In this document: positions 1 through 10,228 of the stretch, in pieces
How the letters are laid out: each line of letters opens with the position of its first letter
How positions within the stretch are numbered: position 1 is the first letter of the stretch
Notes under the pieces: model-generated
Database searches by the model: none
What the model was told of the DNA's origin: nothing
Seen by the model: only the letters and a program-made list of their open reading frames with translations
Program-made: the position numbers and the translations under genes
NCBI GenBank assembly: GCA_944470555.2
Contig: OX104131.1
Span: forward strand, 14,438,515 to 14,502,514
Reading direction: 5' to 3'
Source: Heterobilharzia americana
Lineage: Eukaryota; Platyhelminthes; Trematoda; Strigeidida; Schistosomatidae
DNA length: 64,000 bases

Positions 1-37
1 GCTATATTTTATTTGATCTTATAGCGATTAAGGGGAT

Positions 38-255
38 GACTTTAAAGGTCACCCTATCAACGATCGAAATAACCAATTAAGCTTCTTCATTTCGTCTGGA
101 AAGGTAGATTTTCTGGTGACTTTAAAGGCCACTTTAGCAAATGCTGAAATAACCAATCGGGTTTTAGTATTTCTGCTGGGAAGGTAGTTTTTCTCAGAAT
201 AAAGAAATATAATTGGTTATTTCAGTTGTTGTTAGGGTGGTCTTTAAGGTCAATC
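38..255. repeat. MITE-like repeat with about 41-bp inverted ends
   Basis: The left arm (from GACTTTAAAGGTCACC at 38) is approximately the reverse complement of the right arm (ATTGGTTATTTCAG to GGTGGTCTTTAAGGTC, about 212-252). A second left-type arm starts at 117, so this is a duplicated or nested copy. Related copies are found near 19,660-19,790, 46,494-46,632 and 48,290-48,720. There is no coding capacity. The structure is that of a miniature inverted-repeat element, but its family is unknown to me. Confidence 0.55.
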
Positions 256-684
256 CCATTAACGTCACATCAGCTGATTCAGTGTGAAGGCAAATTTAGA
301 TGGCTATTCTGTATGAAGGGCAACCGAAATTCATTGGCTGGGGTTCTTAAACCTTCTGACTACCGATACATGTTGTAACATCCAATAAATTGAAGCGAGA
401 TAGAGAAAAAGATGTTTTCAATATAAGTTTATACCTCTGCCATTGATTGTGAAATATGCTGCCTACACTCTTGAAGTGCTGAACTAGTCTTTCTGACTGA
501 GCCTGCTCTGTACGACTCAAGTTAAGTGACCTCCTCCAACCTTATTGGACTTCACTTTACATTGTATTTTGGAGTAGATAGTGTCCTGACATATCTGCGG
601 CCGAAATGGGAAGTCTTGACTGGGTAGCCAGTGTGGGTACGATCGAGCAGTAGTAACGCGTCACGAGTTCACATAGCAGTCGAG

Positions 685-757
685 TCTCGTAGGTGAGTAA
701 GCAGAACACCAGGCCGGGAACCCCGTCGTCTCTGGTTTGAGTCCTCCCGGGGCCCGA
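685..757 (+). repeat. tRNA-like SINE head (degenerate)
   Basis: It has an A-box-like block (GTCTCGTAGGTGAGTAAG) followed about 40 bases later by a B-box-like GGTTTGAGTCC. The arms do not pair well enough for a functional tRNA. It is most likely the RNA polymerase III promoter end of a SINE. Confidence 0.3.
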
Positions 758-844
758 TTTTTCATCTCACTTTCAATCATCTTCCAGTATTAATATTCAT
801 TTCTCACTTATATCTCAACAATTCCTAGTGTATATAAGAACTAA

Positions 845-1000
845 TGTGTAGCTGTGGATCACTTACATGATTTGCAACCGATATGTCACGAATTCGGTTT
901 CAGGTCCACATACTAAGGTTCAACCTACTATCATTAACCCCGACATAATAGGTGTGGCTCATTGTCTACTTTACGGATGTGCACACAATTGCTGAAATTA
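845..1000 (+). repeat. Dispersed SINE-like family F, copy 1
   Basis: It ends in a block resembling CTATCATTAACCC...AATAGGTGTGGCTCATTG...GTGCACA, which recurs at 6,930-7,090, 20,525-20,700, 21,320-21,480, 35,628-35,780 and 39,790-39,900. All copies are in the same orientation and diverged. They are non-coding. Confidence 0.5.
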
Positions 1001-1144
1001 CTTCAATTTCGTTATTAGAACACTACTACACAAAAGTACTTATGTAGAACTGAAGTAGAATTATCAATGAACTTCCGTAAACTGATTTACAGTAAGCAAT
1101 TTTCATTTCAATTTATCATTCTTATTCTACTGTGAAATATTTAG

Positions 1145-1467
1145 GGTTCAAATATTCGTTTGAGTTCAGTACAAGCATTATTGGCGTGTTCCACTGTTCC
1201 AATTTGGGATACATCATTGGATAATCCTAAGAATTGTTATTCATTGGCTAATTCAGTACTACCGCATTGGATTATAATTTGGTTACTGTACCAGGCAACA
1301 CGTGAAATTAACTTATTGTCAACAGGAATACAAAAATTAAATCAATTGTTTGACTTGATACTCACATCTGCACTGCATCCATTCGAGCCAAATGTTCTTC
1401 AGTCCACTTTGATACCAGATACTTTAGGAGGTTATTTTCTCAATGGGATTTTGATTCCAATTTCTGG
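1145..1467 (+). CDS. INTS5: INTS5-like gene, exon 1 of those visible (internal exon)
   Basis: The open frame begins right after an AG acceptor at 1143-1144 and runs to a GTATGC donor at 1468, leaving two bases of a split codon. It encodes about 107 helical, Leu-rich residues (segments SSVQALLACS, LPHWIIIWLLYQAT, IQKLNQLFDLILTSALHP). There is no start codon or signal peptide, so earlier exons must lie to the left of the window. The phase at the right end does not fit exon 2, so a small exon between 1468 and 4120 is likely, or this exon contains an indel. The INTS5 assignment depends on the downstream exons. This exon alone is not diagnostic. Confidence 0.5.
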
Positions 1468-1596
1468 GTATGCTTTTTCTCTTTCATTAATCATCTTAAA
1501 ATTAACTTAATAGATGAAGTTGTTCACCCACCAAGCGTAAGGTATTACTTCCGAAAATATGTCGATTCACATTCAATCCCCCCTCCACCCCATTAG

Positions 1597-1738
1597 TATA
1601 TTGAACTGGTAAATAAACATACACATTATCGTTTGAAATTTTCCATTTATCGATGTGTACATTTCTGCTACAATCTGGTTCACCTGTCTTGGCGTGCTGG
1701 CTGCTTTTTTGGAAGTCTCGATTTTGTTAGAAGTTTCA
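1597..1738 (+). CDS. Possible small exon of the INTS5-like gene
   Basis: A very good pyrimidine-rich acceptor ends at 1596 and a GTGAGT donor begins at 1739. Between them one frame stays open from the acceptor (starting YIELVNK) and a second frame is open over the last 84 bases (ending LAAFLEVSILLEVS), which would splice in phase to exon 2. Neither frame fits exon 1 in phase. It could be the missing exon carrying an indel, or a chance match. Confidence 0.22.
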
Positions 1739-1744
1739 GTGAGT

Positions 1745-2430
1745 TACTTATTTAATGTTGGGGGTTGGGGGGGGGGGCTAACGGTCGAGTTTAGAAAGTT
1801 GCTTTCAACCTGTTCGGTGCTCTGTAGCCCGATGTACCTGCATCCTAGTTTATGGGCGTTTCCAATGACCCAGTGCTTAGAACTTCAAATGCCAGAATGT
1901 TAGTCACTTAGTTATGGGAGCCATCACTTGCTGCAAGACTACTAGTTGTTATGTCGACTATTACATTCCTGAATAAAACAACAACAAAGACATTTATAGG
2001 ATAAGATGAGCTCATCTTATTTCACGGCCTTTCATCAGCTGCGAACAGCCTACAATCGAAAGAATTATTAGTAATAGTAATGATATAACATACTTTAAAC
2101 ATGTCTAAATAAGTGATGGTCCGAAATCCAGGATTAACATTAAGGCAGTGAGTCGTGGAAATATATGATTAATAATCATAAATCTTAGTCAAAGTCAATG
2201 GCAATTTATATCTGATTAGATGGGAAATTCTAGAGCTGTGGAAGGGTGCGACAACAAACAGGAGTGTAGAAGAAGCGGTTGTCAGAGAGCTAGTAGTATA
2301 TGTAAGTATATGAAGGAAAAAACTGGGAAACGTTAGGCTGATTGATTAACAGTCAGTAAGTAATTAATGAAGAAATGCTGCGATCAAAAACAGGGAAAGC
2401 GATGTACATATATATGCAAAAAATCATATA
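1745..2430. other. Intron sequence without recognisable feature
   Basis: AT-rich spacer between the first exons. It contains a G-run near 1765-1775 and scattered short repeats, but I see no coding frame, RNA gene or clear mobile element. Confidence 0.5.
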
Positions 2431-2433
2431 CAT

Positions 2434-3360
2434 TTACCAGCGTAAGTAAAAGTTAATTGCAGTCTCTTTCTGAGTATACAGGTCAGGTTGAAAATATTTG
2501 ATGGCAAGAACTTCCAAATACCGCAGTAAATATGGCGTTCCTTGTTTGTCGATTATCCTGAAAGGTTGAGAAACATTTATTTGATATCTTGTTTCTATCA
2601 GGTGTCTGACGATTGCTCTGGTAAACACGTTGCTACCTTTAAGACAGACTTCTCAAAATATGCTCATCAAATTGAGTAGACGACCTTCTTTCGATCCTTC
2701 CTATGTACATATTTGCACAGGAATGGGTGAATCGATATACACAGTTGGAGATGACGTGATCTGTGTACTTACCTACTTTCGACTGTGTTACTGATGATGC
2801 CGTAGTGTAAACTGAGATCAGTCTGGCAGGAAGGAAGCTTCTTCTCAGTACACCTTTTAATCATCCGTCTATTCTTTCAGATATCTCATCTCCTTTGGAT
2901 GCTAAAAGAAAGAAAACAGGTTTTTTCTCAACAGTCAGGTGTTTAAGTCTCAATAAATTTTTTTCCACGTTTCATGATGAACTTCCTGGGATATAAGGAT
3001 CTTCTCAATGACAACGAATTCTCCTTCCTCTCTGTCTTTCGAACAAAACGTTCTTATTTTAGTGAAGAGCATCCTGATCGTACCACTCTTGTAGCTGACT
3101 GGACAGAAACTATTGAAGTGAAGGTACTGACCAATCCACGAGTCTTTCCTGTGGGTGGTTTTCTCAAATGTACCGCCACATCTCCGTCTTATACTCAGAT
3201 CCGAAAAATGGAATATGTTCACACTTTCGTATTCCATTGTGAAATTTATATTTGGATGAGCTTGGTTGAAGGTATTGAACAACTTTGACGCATGATTGAT
3301 ATTATCGCAGACGATGAAAGTGTCATTGATATACCTGCGGTAAAATGTCGTTTCGTTGAT
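2434..3360 (-). mobile_element. Penelope-like retroelement fragment P1 (RT end plus GIY-YIG remnant)
   Basis: Read on the minus strand from about 3360, the frame gives the last part of a Penelope-type reverse transcriptase: the catalytic block reads RRYINDTF instead of the expected Y-x-D-D, so one catalytic Asp is Asn. It is followed by an FTMEYE block and the conserved stretch WIGQYLHFNSFCPVSYKSG. After stop codons and frameshifts (about 2640-2950) a C-terminal block LLRYLEVLAIKYFQPDLYTQKE (interrupted homologue of the element's tail) lies at 2434-2628. The element is dead and old. It lies in an intron, antisense to the host gene. The open frame on the opposite strand at 2974-3288 is a shadow of it. 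Confidence 0.7.
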
Positions 3361-3380
3361 TGCAAAGTTCAGACATGTTT

Positions 3381-3660
3381 ATGATGGATCGTGGCTAGCA
3401 GTGGAATCCAGGATGCGCATTTCGTCCTATTTGGGACTCATCAGCTGGATGTACCTGCTTCCCAGTGAGTGATGTTCCCACCGGGATTAGACAAAATGCG
3501 TATCCTGGATTCCACTGCTAGCCACGATCCATCATTAGCATAATTAAAACGCTGGCAATATCGAGGCATTTGCACAGAAGCCCATATGCTAATAGAGACC
3601 GATCAATTCGGTCCAATCGACGACGGTATCATATAAAAACGATTATACTTCAGACGTGTT
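3381..3660 (-). repeat. Sm-alpha-type SINE, inverted double copy
   Basis: Bases 3381-3426 and 3490-3535 are 46-base inverted repeats with about two mismatches. Both correspond to the 3' half of the schistosome hammerhead SINE (the GGATTCCACTGCTAGCCAC part). The minus-strand copy is complete enough to contain a hammerhead. The plus-strand arm has lost the CTGATGA core. The stretch to 3660 (AGCCCATATGC...CGATCAATTCGGTCCAATCG) recurs beside other copies at 34,060-34,100 and 6,020-6,060 and appears to be the SINE tail. Confidence 0.65.
3404..3451 (-). ncRNA. Hammerhead ribozyme, intact core
   Basis: On the minus strand, CTGATGA (3444-3438) is followed by stem II GTCCCAAATAGGAC (3437-3424), then GAAA (3423-3420), a short stem III in TGCGCATC and the stem I partner CTGGATTC. 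The upstream strand CATCCAG pairs with CTGGATT to form stem I. All conserved core bases are present, and the cleavage triplet is ATC. This is the Sm-alpha hammerhead known from schistosomes. It would cut its own minus-strand transcript. Inverted arm 3490-3535 could compete by pairing with the ribozyme's 3' half. Confidence 0.8.
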
Positions 3661-4120
3661 TGTTTGAGATGAGCGACAAATATATCAGGCGGGATAGGTA
3701 CTAGTTCTGAACGCATATGGACTCCATAAGTTTACCAGTATAACTGATTATTAAACTGGTCTTAAATACCTTTTTTACAGTGGAGCAGTAGTTGTTTGTC
3801 TTCTGTTTTCGGTGATGGGGTTAGGTCATACCGTCGACGGATTATTTTTTATCGTTTCACCCACTGGTATGTTCGTAAATAGTTAGGAGAGTCATCAAAT
3901 GATGCCATGAATTTATCTGAGCTTTCCAGTCAGTCCAGATCCTGAGAGATTTGGAATATATCCTTTAAGCTGGGATTCACAAACCTTTTTCTGATGATTT
4001 CCAATTTCTCTGCCCACCAATGAGCCAACTTATGACAAGGTGAATTTATCATAGAATAATAAATCTATTTTTATTTATGTATAGTGTATCTGCATCTTTC
4101 TTCCGTATATGTGTTTACAG
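3661..4120. other. Intron, no recognisable feature
   Basis: AT-rich sequence up to the acceptor of exon 2. No coding frame or convincing repeat is visible. Confidence 0.5.
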
Positions 4121-4529
4121 ATCACTGTGTGTTTAACACACATATTATTTCTTGGTGATTCAGTCCCAGAATTTCTTGGCAACTGGTTACGCATCAAATT
4201 GGATCCAATTTTTTCATATGCTGTGCTTATTTCAAATGAAACTTCACTAGAAATTGACAGTACAGATAAACAAGGATCTGTATCTCAACCAATGAAGTTG
4301 ATAAATCTTCTGCTTAGTTTAAGTTTAATTTCAGTGCCCATTCCACCACAATTTCCTCTAGAACAACAAAAATCTTCAACCAGTAGTCATCCAACATGTG
4401 ATATGAGTATGGACCGACCTTTGAGATATCCACATCCTCCTTCGAAAGGTTTCAATTATGGTGCGCCTGTCCCATTTCGTCCACCTTGTGGGTCGAATGA
4501 ACGAGAATGTGCACCAATGTTACCTCGCT
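4121..4529 (+). CDS. INTS5: INTS5-like gene, exon 2
   Basis: The exon follows a TTTACAG acceptor and ends at a GTAAGT donor (4530). It encodes 136 residues. The N-terminal half is helical and hydrophobic (CLTHILFLGDSVPEFLGNWL, KLINLLLSLSLISVP). The second half turns into a Pro-rich, low-complexity insert (PIPPQFPLEQQ, RPLRYPHPPSKG, VPFRPPCGS). In remembered INTS5 a comparable GDS motif in a helix (RHGDSIRRELLRMF) is followed by a hydrophobic helix at the same place. A second possible acceptor lies at 4163. The exon ends in phase 1, matching exon 3. Confidence 0.6.
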
Positions 4530-4646
4530 GTAAGTTTATGTTTTATACGAACTCTTGTGTTAACTTTTCCTGTTTAAAAATAGCAGCTTATTAGAAATAA
4601 AATATAAAAACTTCATTTGTCGCTATTATTTTCTTCTCAAAAATAG

Positions 4647-5158
4647 TCAACATGCCAATGCCGCCAAGGAATATGAATCCAATGTTACCAACCCTTGTCA
4701 TATGACTCTTCCATCCAATAATATTAACATGATGATGAATTCTGGCCCACCAACAGGGCAACCAAATTTTATGCCGTTTCGATCTAATTTTCCACGACAA
4801 TTTGAAGCGCCTATTCGCCGACCACCATTACTTCAAGTCCCGCTCAATAATGTCCAACCTATTCGTCCCTCTGTAAATGACTCCTATCCGCCTATTACAA
4901 CTGTTGGTGTGTTGTTGTTCAGTGAACGTCAGTCAAACAATACTTGTCTTCCAACTGGTCGTCAGCCTACTTCTCTTGTATGGATACTCAGTCTAGTTAG
5001 GCGAATTAAAGTTGTTACCATGTCCATTGTTATCGACAAGTTTGTATCACTTACACCACATCAACTGTTTATTTTATTACGAAACCAACATGATTTAAAC
5101 CAACAAACTGCACTCAGTCTGTTTCATCTTTTAGTCAAAGCTATCCTTCAAGCACCAG
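4647..5158 (+). CDS. INTS5: INTS5-like gene, exon 3 (frameshifted)
   Basis: The exon opens after AATAG and continues the Pro/Met-rich insert in the phase given by exon 2 (NMPMPPRNMNPMLPT), then meets a TGA at about 4705. An overlapping frame from 4702 carries on with the same composition (NNINMMMNSGPPTGQPNFMP) and then helical sequence (IDKFVSLTPHQLFILLRNQ, TALSLFHLLVKAILQAP) to a GTGAGT donor at 5159. One indel near 4690-4705 therefore breaks the exon. The final helix aligns with a conserved INTS5 helix (MLNLAVHLVSQAS). The exon ends in phase 1. Confidence 0.6.
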
Positions 5159-5344
5159 GTGAGTGTATTTGTCTTCTTCACATCCTGCAACTTTTAACAA
5201 AAAACATAGATAAATACACTGAGTTAACTGGTAGTGCTCACTAAAAATTGCAGCTATCGAAATCATTGCACTAACAAGTAGTCCGTAGTGGTCTGAGGTT
5301 TGTTAGTGTCCACCTAGTGGTTTTCCGCTCACGTATAGTAGAAT

Positions 5345-5780
5345 CACTGTATGAACGATGCTGAGATTAGGCAAATAGTACCAGGCAAGTCGATTAACGA
5401 GGTTGTAAACCTTCATCAGTGGGGCGTCTTGGACATGTACTGCGCATACCGAGCCGCTACCTACATCGACGTGGGATGCTAGGGGAAGTTCGAAGAGGAT
5501 TCAGGGTGGCCAGACCAAGAGGCAGCAGCAGTTCATGAGGTCTCTATCTGTTGGTCTGAATCGTATAGGGAGGTGTAGACTGTCTGGTTGATGTCCTTGA
5601 GATCTTTCGGTGGTATAGCTTAAAATTGGTCACAATGGCTTAAATAATAGTATTAATCTCTATCTTCAAATTGTTTATTCTCCCACACAGCCTTGTCTAT
5701 TTCGATATTAGTCTCTTTCTATCCACTTGTTCTTTGTTTGCCACTATGAAGTGTGTTTCTATCTGTCTAGTGATTGTCCA
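5345..5780 (+). mobile_element. RTE-A type retrotransposon, 3' fragment A5
   Basis: It matches the C-terminal end of the RTE-A reverse transcriptase: CGATTAACGAGGTTGTAAACC and GGTGGCCAGACCAAGAGGC correspond to the same places in the full-length copy at 45,200-45,340. Stops and indels break all frames. It is an old fragment in the intron between exons 3 and 4. The rest of the intron to 5,985 shows no feature. Confidence 0.55.
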
Positions 5781-5984
5781 GTGTTGTGTATGCTCATTGT
5801 AATGTAGATTTATATGCATTTACTGACCATATCTCATGTTTATATACTCTATATCTAATCGTGGAACTGTTATTCTTATCAAAAGATTCTCATACGCCTA
5901 TATATTCATAGTCCCCTACCAAACGAGTCCGATTGAGTACCTTCACGTGGACAGGAAATGAAACAGTGAGAGTTAGTATTTGAT

Positions 5985-6262
5985 GTTATAGCGCATCAAT
6001 CTCCATCTGCATGGGAGCTGATATCCTAATATTGGCCGATCATTTCGGTATAGTCAACGACGGAGATTCCCAAGCTATGACACCTAAGTTTATACTATAC
6101 CCGTCGCACAAAGAATGCGTATTGTGACTTAGTGGCCTGGTGCACAACTCTGTGTCATTCGAAGCGACTGGTTCTAAATTCGAGTCCTAGTGGGAACAAC
6201 ATCACTCACTGGGAGGCAGGTACATCCATCTGACGAGACGTGCAATTTTACTACCAGAGTTT
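5985..6262 (+). repeat. Sm-alpha-type SINE, decayed hammerhead
   Basis: The stretch 6131-6260 carries the SINE head (GAAGCGACTGGTTCTAAATTCGAG, a B-box-like block) and the marker CTCACTGGGAGGCAGGTACATCC that precedes the hammerhead elsewhere. The core is CTGACGA followed by a broken stem II, so self-cleavage is not expected. A tail-like block lies upstream at about 5,985-6,075. Confidence 0.5.
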
Positions 6263-6359
6263 ATCTCATACTCATTTTCAAAATGTTTTCCTGCATCATA
6301 TATCATCCTAGTATAATAGAATTTATAACTTTTTTTTCGGTTTTGCAATTTTTCCTTAG

Positions 6360-6692
6360 TTGGCTCAAATACTGAACGGTTATTAGCCTATTTGATGGAT
6401 ATTTGTGAGACAGAATTACCTCGATCAGATCACACACCTACAGTTACATCCATTGTGTGCACATCAACTGCTTCTGTTATTACTAATGCCGAGGGAACAT
6501 ATTGTTCTGATGCAAAAAACCTAAACTGAATTCAGATGATCTGCAACAACATAATCGTCAGCAAAACCAACCACTACCTCATCGTCAACAACAGTCTAAA
6601 TTGGAATATGATGACTTCTTGAACAGTTTCTTGTTATATTGTCGAGAAATTTTAAGGGTATTATGCGAGACTGCAATTTGTTTGATATATTC
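6360..6692 (+). CDS. INTS5: INTS5-like gene, exon 4 (frameshifted)
   Basis: A strong pyrimidine tract and TTAG precede the exon. The phase matches exon 3 (the codon is completed by TT). The frame reads GSNTERLLAYLMDICETELP, which aligns with INTS5 GAYRLLQFLVDTAMPAS, then runs into a TGA at about 6528. The next frame continues as a Gln-rich linker and the helix YDDFLNSFLLYCREILR up to a GTAAGC donor at 6693. The switch falls in an A-run (GCAAAAAACC, 6515-6524), a typical place for a sequencing or replication slip. It ends in phase 2, as exon 5 needs. Confidence 0.65.
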
Positions 6693-6929
6693 GTAAGCAT
6701 CTTCCTTTTTTCTTTGTTTAGCCTATTATGGTGATTAATTTTTTTTAATAGTTGAGATGTTTTGTTCTTTTTGTTGTTGTTGTACAACCAGTCAACTAAG
6801 TACTTGTCGTTTAATCCATTTTATCTACTTCGGTTTTGTGCAATCGAATGCTAACATATATGAAAAACTATGTATAGGTTTGTTTAACAGGTAGAGTCAT
6901 GTCTATTGTTTCAGATCTAAAAGCGCTGT

Positions 6930-7090
6930 GGTTCATTAGTCTAAGCATTTAACTTTCAATCACTGGCTCGTCGGCTTGAAACCCACAGTGACCTACCAAG
7001 GTTTGGGCAATCAGTTTGTATTACAGTCCTCACACAATAGATTTGGTTAATCACTTAATGCATGGTTCTGCATGTGGACACTGAGTTACA
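6930..7090 (+). repeat. Dispersed SINE-like family F, copy 2
   Basis: It begins with GTGGTTCATTAGTCTAAGC and contains TTTCAATCACTGGCTCG and CCTCACACAATAGATTTGG, shared with the copies at 21,320 and 35,628. It is non-coding. Confidence 0.5.
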
Positions 7091-7662
7091 TTTAATTACA
7101 TTCAGTAGTTGTATCTTGTGACCTTCGCATGAACAAGTGGGATTGACGTTTAAACTCCACTAATCCATTAACGCTTGAGGCTAAAACATTCAACCCAATA
7201 ACGGAACAAGTGCACTGTGAGCTTAGTGGTTACTGATTGATATCTTTTTCTTTCCTTCCCTTATATTCATTCACCAATAGTCATTCGTTGAATATCATTC
7301 TCTTCCCACTTAAATTTTTGCATACGATACGATCTTAAGTAATGATTCGTATTCCTCAACAGCTCTTCTAGGAACGCTGAGCCATCTGCATTTCTTTTTA
7401 CTTAACAGAATTTTTGATTATGAAACTGTTAAGATGTGCAAAATTTTCTCTTTAGATCCCTGGAAATCATCATCATCATCATTATCAACATAGGACCAGG
7501 CATTACTGCGTAACGGTCCGAGTTGCCACACCTCATATCAGCACATCAAGTAAAAGGTAGTGAGGTGAAGGATGAAGATAAGTGAATGCAGTCAAAAGAA
7601 ATATAAAGTACGAGAAGAAAGGAAAGAGGAGTGACAAAATAGTGAGATTCGGTATAGCGTTG

Positions 7663-8229
7663 TTAAGATGAGGATAATGTGTGTATACATCTGCGCCACT
7701 GACTTCGGTTCTGAGCCATATCACCTAGGGTCTCCAACCACTGGTTCCTCTTGTCCCGTGGACCCCAACCACCTAGTCTGCATCGTCCTACATGGCTTAA
7801 ACCAACAGTCAGAGACTTCATACATTGGTGCCATGTTTTAGTCTGGCCACCTCGGGCCTTTTTCCAGCCTGAACCCACCTCAGCCAACATTGTGTGACGA
7901 GGCAATCGGTGACTAGGCATACGTAGTACGTGTCCCAACCATCTCAGTCGATGAAGGTTCACAACCTCGTCGACTGACTTACCTCTTCTCCCTAAAACTC
8001 TACACCTAACTTCTGCATTACTCACATGGTGACACCACGGAATACGTCCTATACTACGAAGGCAACGGTGGTCAAATACCTGTAACCTTCTCATGTCTTC
8101 CACTTTCAATGGCCATGTTTCACAGCCATACAGTAGAACAGAGCGGACTGCTGTGCAGTACACGCGACCCTTAATAGACAAACGAATATCACGGCGGCGC
8201 CATAGGTGGCGCAAATTGGCAAAAGCCAA
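7663..8229 (-). pseudogene. RTE-A reverse transcriptase, C-terminal part
   Basis: It continues the preceding fragment after a one-base deletion. The frame holds the segment RVYCTAVRSVLLYGCETW, common at the thumb end of RTE/jockey-like polymerases, and the C-terminal RLRWLGHVLRMP and GGQTKTWHQCMKSL blocks. It ends shortly before the repeat tail of the element. In the full-length copy the same region reads KVE followed by a small scrambled stretch, so this copy preserves a piece that the other one lost. Confidence 0.75.
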
Positions 8230-8267
8230 TCGAGCCTTTTGTATCCGTGCAGAAATCTCATCGGCAA

Positions 8268-9091
8268 CTAACCCACCGGGTTGATCCTACTTCCCAGGTA
8301 AGTGAAGTGGTCAACACACTCAACCACTTCACTCTCTATTGTTAACCGCGGTACCGCTGAAGACCAGTCCTGGAGCAAAAATTTGCATTTGGGTGGTGAA
8401 AATCGCATCCCAAACATTCTCAAATTCCCACTCAAAGTGTTCAGAAGACTCTGCATCTTGTCAGCGTCTTCACCTAACAGGACTATGTCATCTGCATATT
8501 CTAGATCTAAGGAAAATTCACCTGTGATCCGGTCAACGTCTTTGTAATTAGGTGACGAGAGGGAAACCTCCATAAGAATATCTATGATAAAATTAAATAA
8601 GAATGGGGATAGTGGGCATCCTTGACGGACACCACTTGATGAGTATAGCTCCCTGGACAACTCACCATAGGCTCTAACATGCCCACAAGTGTTCGAGTAG
8701 AGAGCTTTCAATAAGGTGATGTACTTACTAGGCACGCCTTTCAGTGACAGACACTGCCATAAGACTTCTCGATCAACGGAGTCAAATGCCGCCTTCAGGT
8801 CGAGAAATACAGCTATTGTCGGGCGTCTGTAAGCATGCCTATGTTCCAGGACCTGGCGCAGTGTGAATATTTGGTCGATACATCCACGGCCAGGTCTAAA
8901 GCCTGCCTGGTTTTCTCGGGCTTGCTGTTCCCGAGCTCCACTCAGGCGTCGGAGAATTATAGAACTTAGGATCTTAGACACTATGTTTGTCAGGCTGATT
9001 CCTCTGTGGTTATCACAAGAGGACTTCTCGCCTTTCTTGAAGACTGGGATGATCAGTGACTTAGACCAGTCGGAGGGTATTGTATTTGATT
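8268..9091 (-). pseudogene. RTE-A reverse transcriptase, N-terminally truncated
   Basis: The frame starts inside the reverse transcriptase, just before finger motif SLIIPVFKKGEKSSCDNHRG. It includes motif A with a catalytic Asp (FLDLKAAFDSVDRE), the GVRQGCPLSPFLFN block and the YADD catalytic box (LDLEYADDIVLLGED). It ends at a premature stop after TYLGSRIN, where the full-length copy has one more base. The apurinic-type endonuclease domain is missing because of the 5' truncation. The catalytic residues of the polymerase remain, but no intact protein can be made. The first residues upstream of the junction come from flanking DNA. Confidence 0.8.
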
Positions 9092-9319
9092 CCCTGGAAA
9101 AGTCAGAAATCACCAAATACACTCAGAACCAATCAGATCTAGCCAGAATTTCTCAGGTAATTGCAAAACCATTCGTGTAAACGCCTGATTATCTATGTCG
9201 GCTACTTTCTAGAATGCTGGAGAAAGCATCACAGTTGGTTGGTTACAGACAATCTGTAGGAAGCCCTGGACCCTAGGTTTCATGCTTGTTGGGAATCGTC
9301 AGCAAGGGGTATCGATAGA

Positions 9320-10228
9320 ATTCGGTCAGCACTCAGGACTAGACAATATGAAATTGGTTGCTTTCCACTGATCAATCAATGTACAAACATGCGAGTGAAA
9401 AAGAATATTTTTTTCGATAACTTCTTCAACTCCTATAGTTATATGTGCTCACCCCTAGGTCTCATATTCGCCGACCTTTTTCTATCGAAGCTAGAGAATG
9501 GTTTGCTCTAACGATCTATCAAAGAAATTTTCATTTTACTGTCGGTATACAGATGATGCATTCATCCTGTGCGAAAACAACATAGACAGACCAAAGATAT
9601 TCCGCAGATTCAGTGCAGAACACTCAGCGATGAAGTTTACATCTGAGGAAGAGTCAGACGGCAAGATTGCTTTTCTTGATGTTTTCTCAAGAGGAATCTA
9701 TTTAGAAAAAGAATAGGGCAATACACATATTTTTTCAGCTTCATTCGCCTTCACTACAAATCGAAATTTACTAAAAAGCTCCAAGTTAAAGAATAAAGGC
9801 TATATATTCGGAAGACAGTGGAGTAGGCACTAACAACTTTGCGCCACTCACTTATCGAAAGTGCTTTCCTGATTAATTTATAAAGAAACGTATGATTACA
9901 AAAATGGCAAAATAGGATGTACCAATGGCTAGCGAGAAATAATTTAGAGGTAGCGTGCTTAGCGGGATATTAATTCTTAAACTGTGCAATCAATTCAGAG
10001 AACTTCTAATGCTGGTAAATTGCAAATTTCGTTTTCCACACACCCAATGGTGACACCAAAACTAAGTGATGGGTTGCCTAGACTGGCTGTTTCCTCTTGT
10101 GTTTATCAGTTCGACTGCTCATGTAGAGGCACTTATGTAGGCCGCTGCTCTATGAATTTCATATTCCCTGCCCCAGACACCTTCCAGCGTGATTAAATAA
10201 GATTGTAATAAAAGCCATTAGCAGCTCC
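9320..10228 (+). mobile_element. Penelope-like element P2, left part (RT and start of GIY-YIG)
   Basis: The frames read a Penelope-type polymerase: a CSPLGLIFADLFLSKLENG block (about 9,450-9,500), the catalytic box RYTDDAFILCEN (about 9,545-9,580, both Asp kept), FTSEEESDGKIAFLDV (about 9,640-9,690) and, after frame breaks, the GIY-YIG endonuclease entry CVYQFDCSCRGTYVGRC (about 10,090-10,150). The sequence is then cut at 10,228 by an RTE-B insertion. The element resumes at 13,486. Stops and indels show that it was already defective. Confidence 0.75.
10223..10228. repeat. Target-site duplication AGCTCC (left)
   Basis: AGCTCC at 10223-10228 is repeated at 13486-13491 on the other side of the RTE-B copy. 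Removing the insert and one repeat joins the two Penelope parts in one reading frame, which supports this as the true insertion site. Confidence 0.7.

Larger units (their letters stand above)
7467..9094 (-). mobile_element. RTE-A retrotransposon copy A1, 5'-truncated, recent
   Basis: A minus-strand copy of the 3' 1.6 kb of the full-length element at 41,871-45,703. It is bounded by a 10-bp direct repeat TCCCTGGAAA at 7457-7466 and 9091-9100, the expected target-site duplication, with a few bases of overlap at the truncated end. The 3' end has a short ATC/GAT repeat tail instead of poly(A), as RTE elements do. A frame at 9122-8268 gives the reverse transcriptase and another at 8229-7663 its C-terminal part. 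They are separated by a one-base loss near 8278. The RT part is practically identical to the other copy at protein level. Frames on the plus strand here are shadows. Confidence 0.85.

Noticed and set aside
2974..3288. 104-codon plus-strand frame
   Set aside because: It is the antisense shadow of the Penelope RT fragment, whose motifs are clear on the minus strand.
4830..5244. Reading the ATG at 4702 as the start of a separate small gene
   Set aside because: The frame lacks its own promoter context and is explained as the shifted continuation of exon 3, with donor and phase fitting exon 4.
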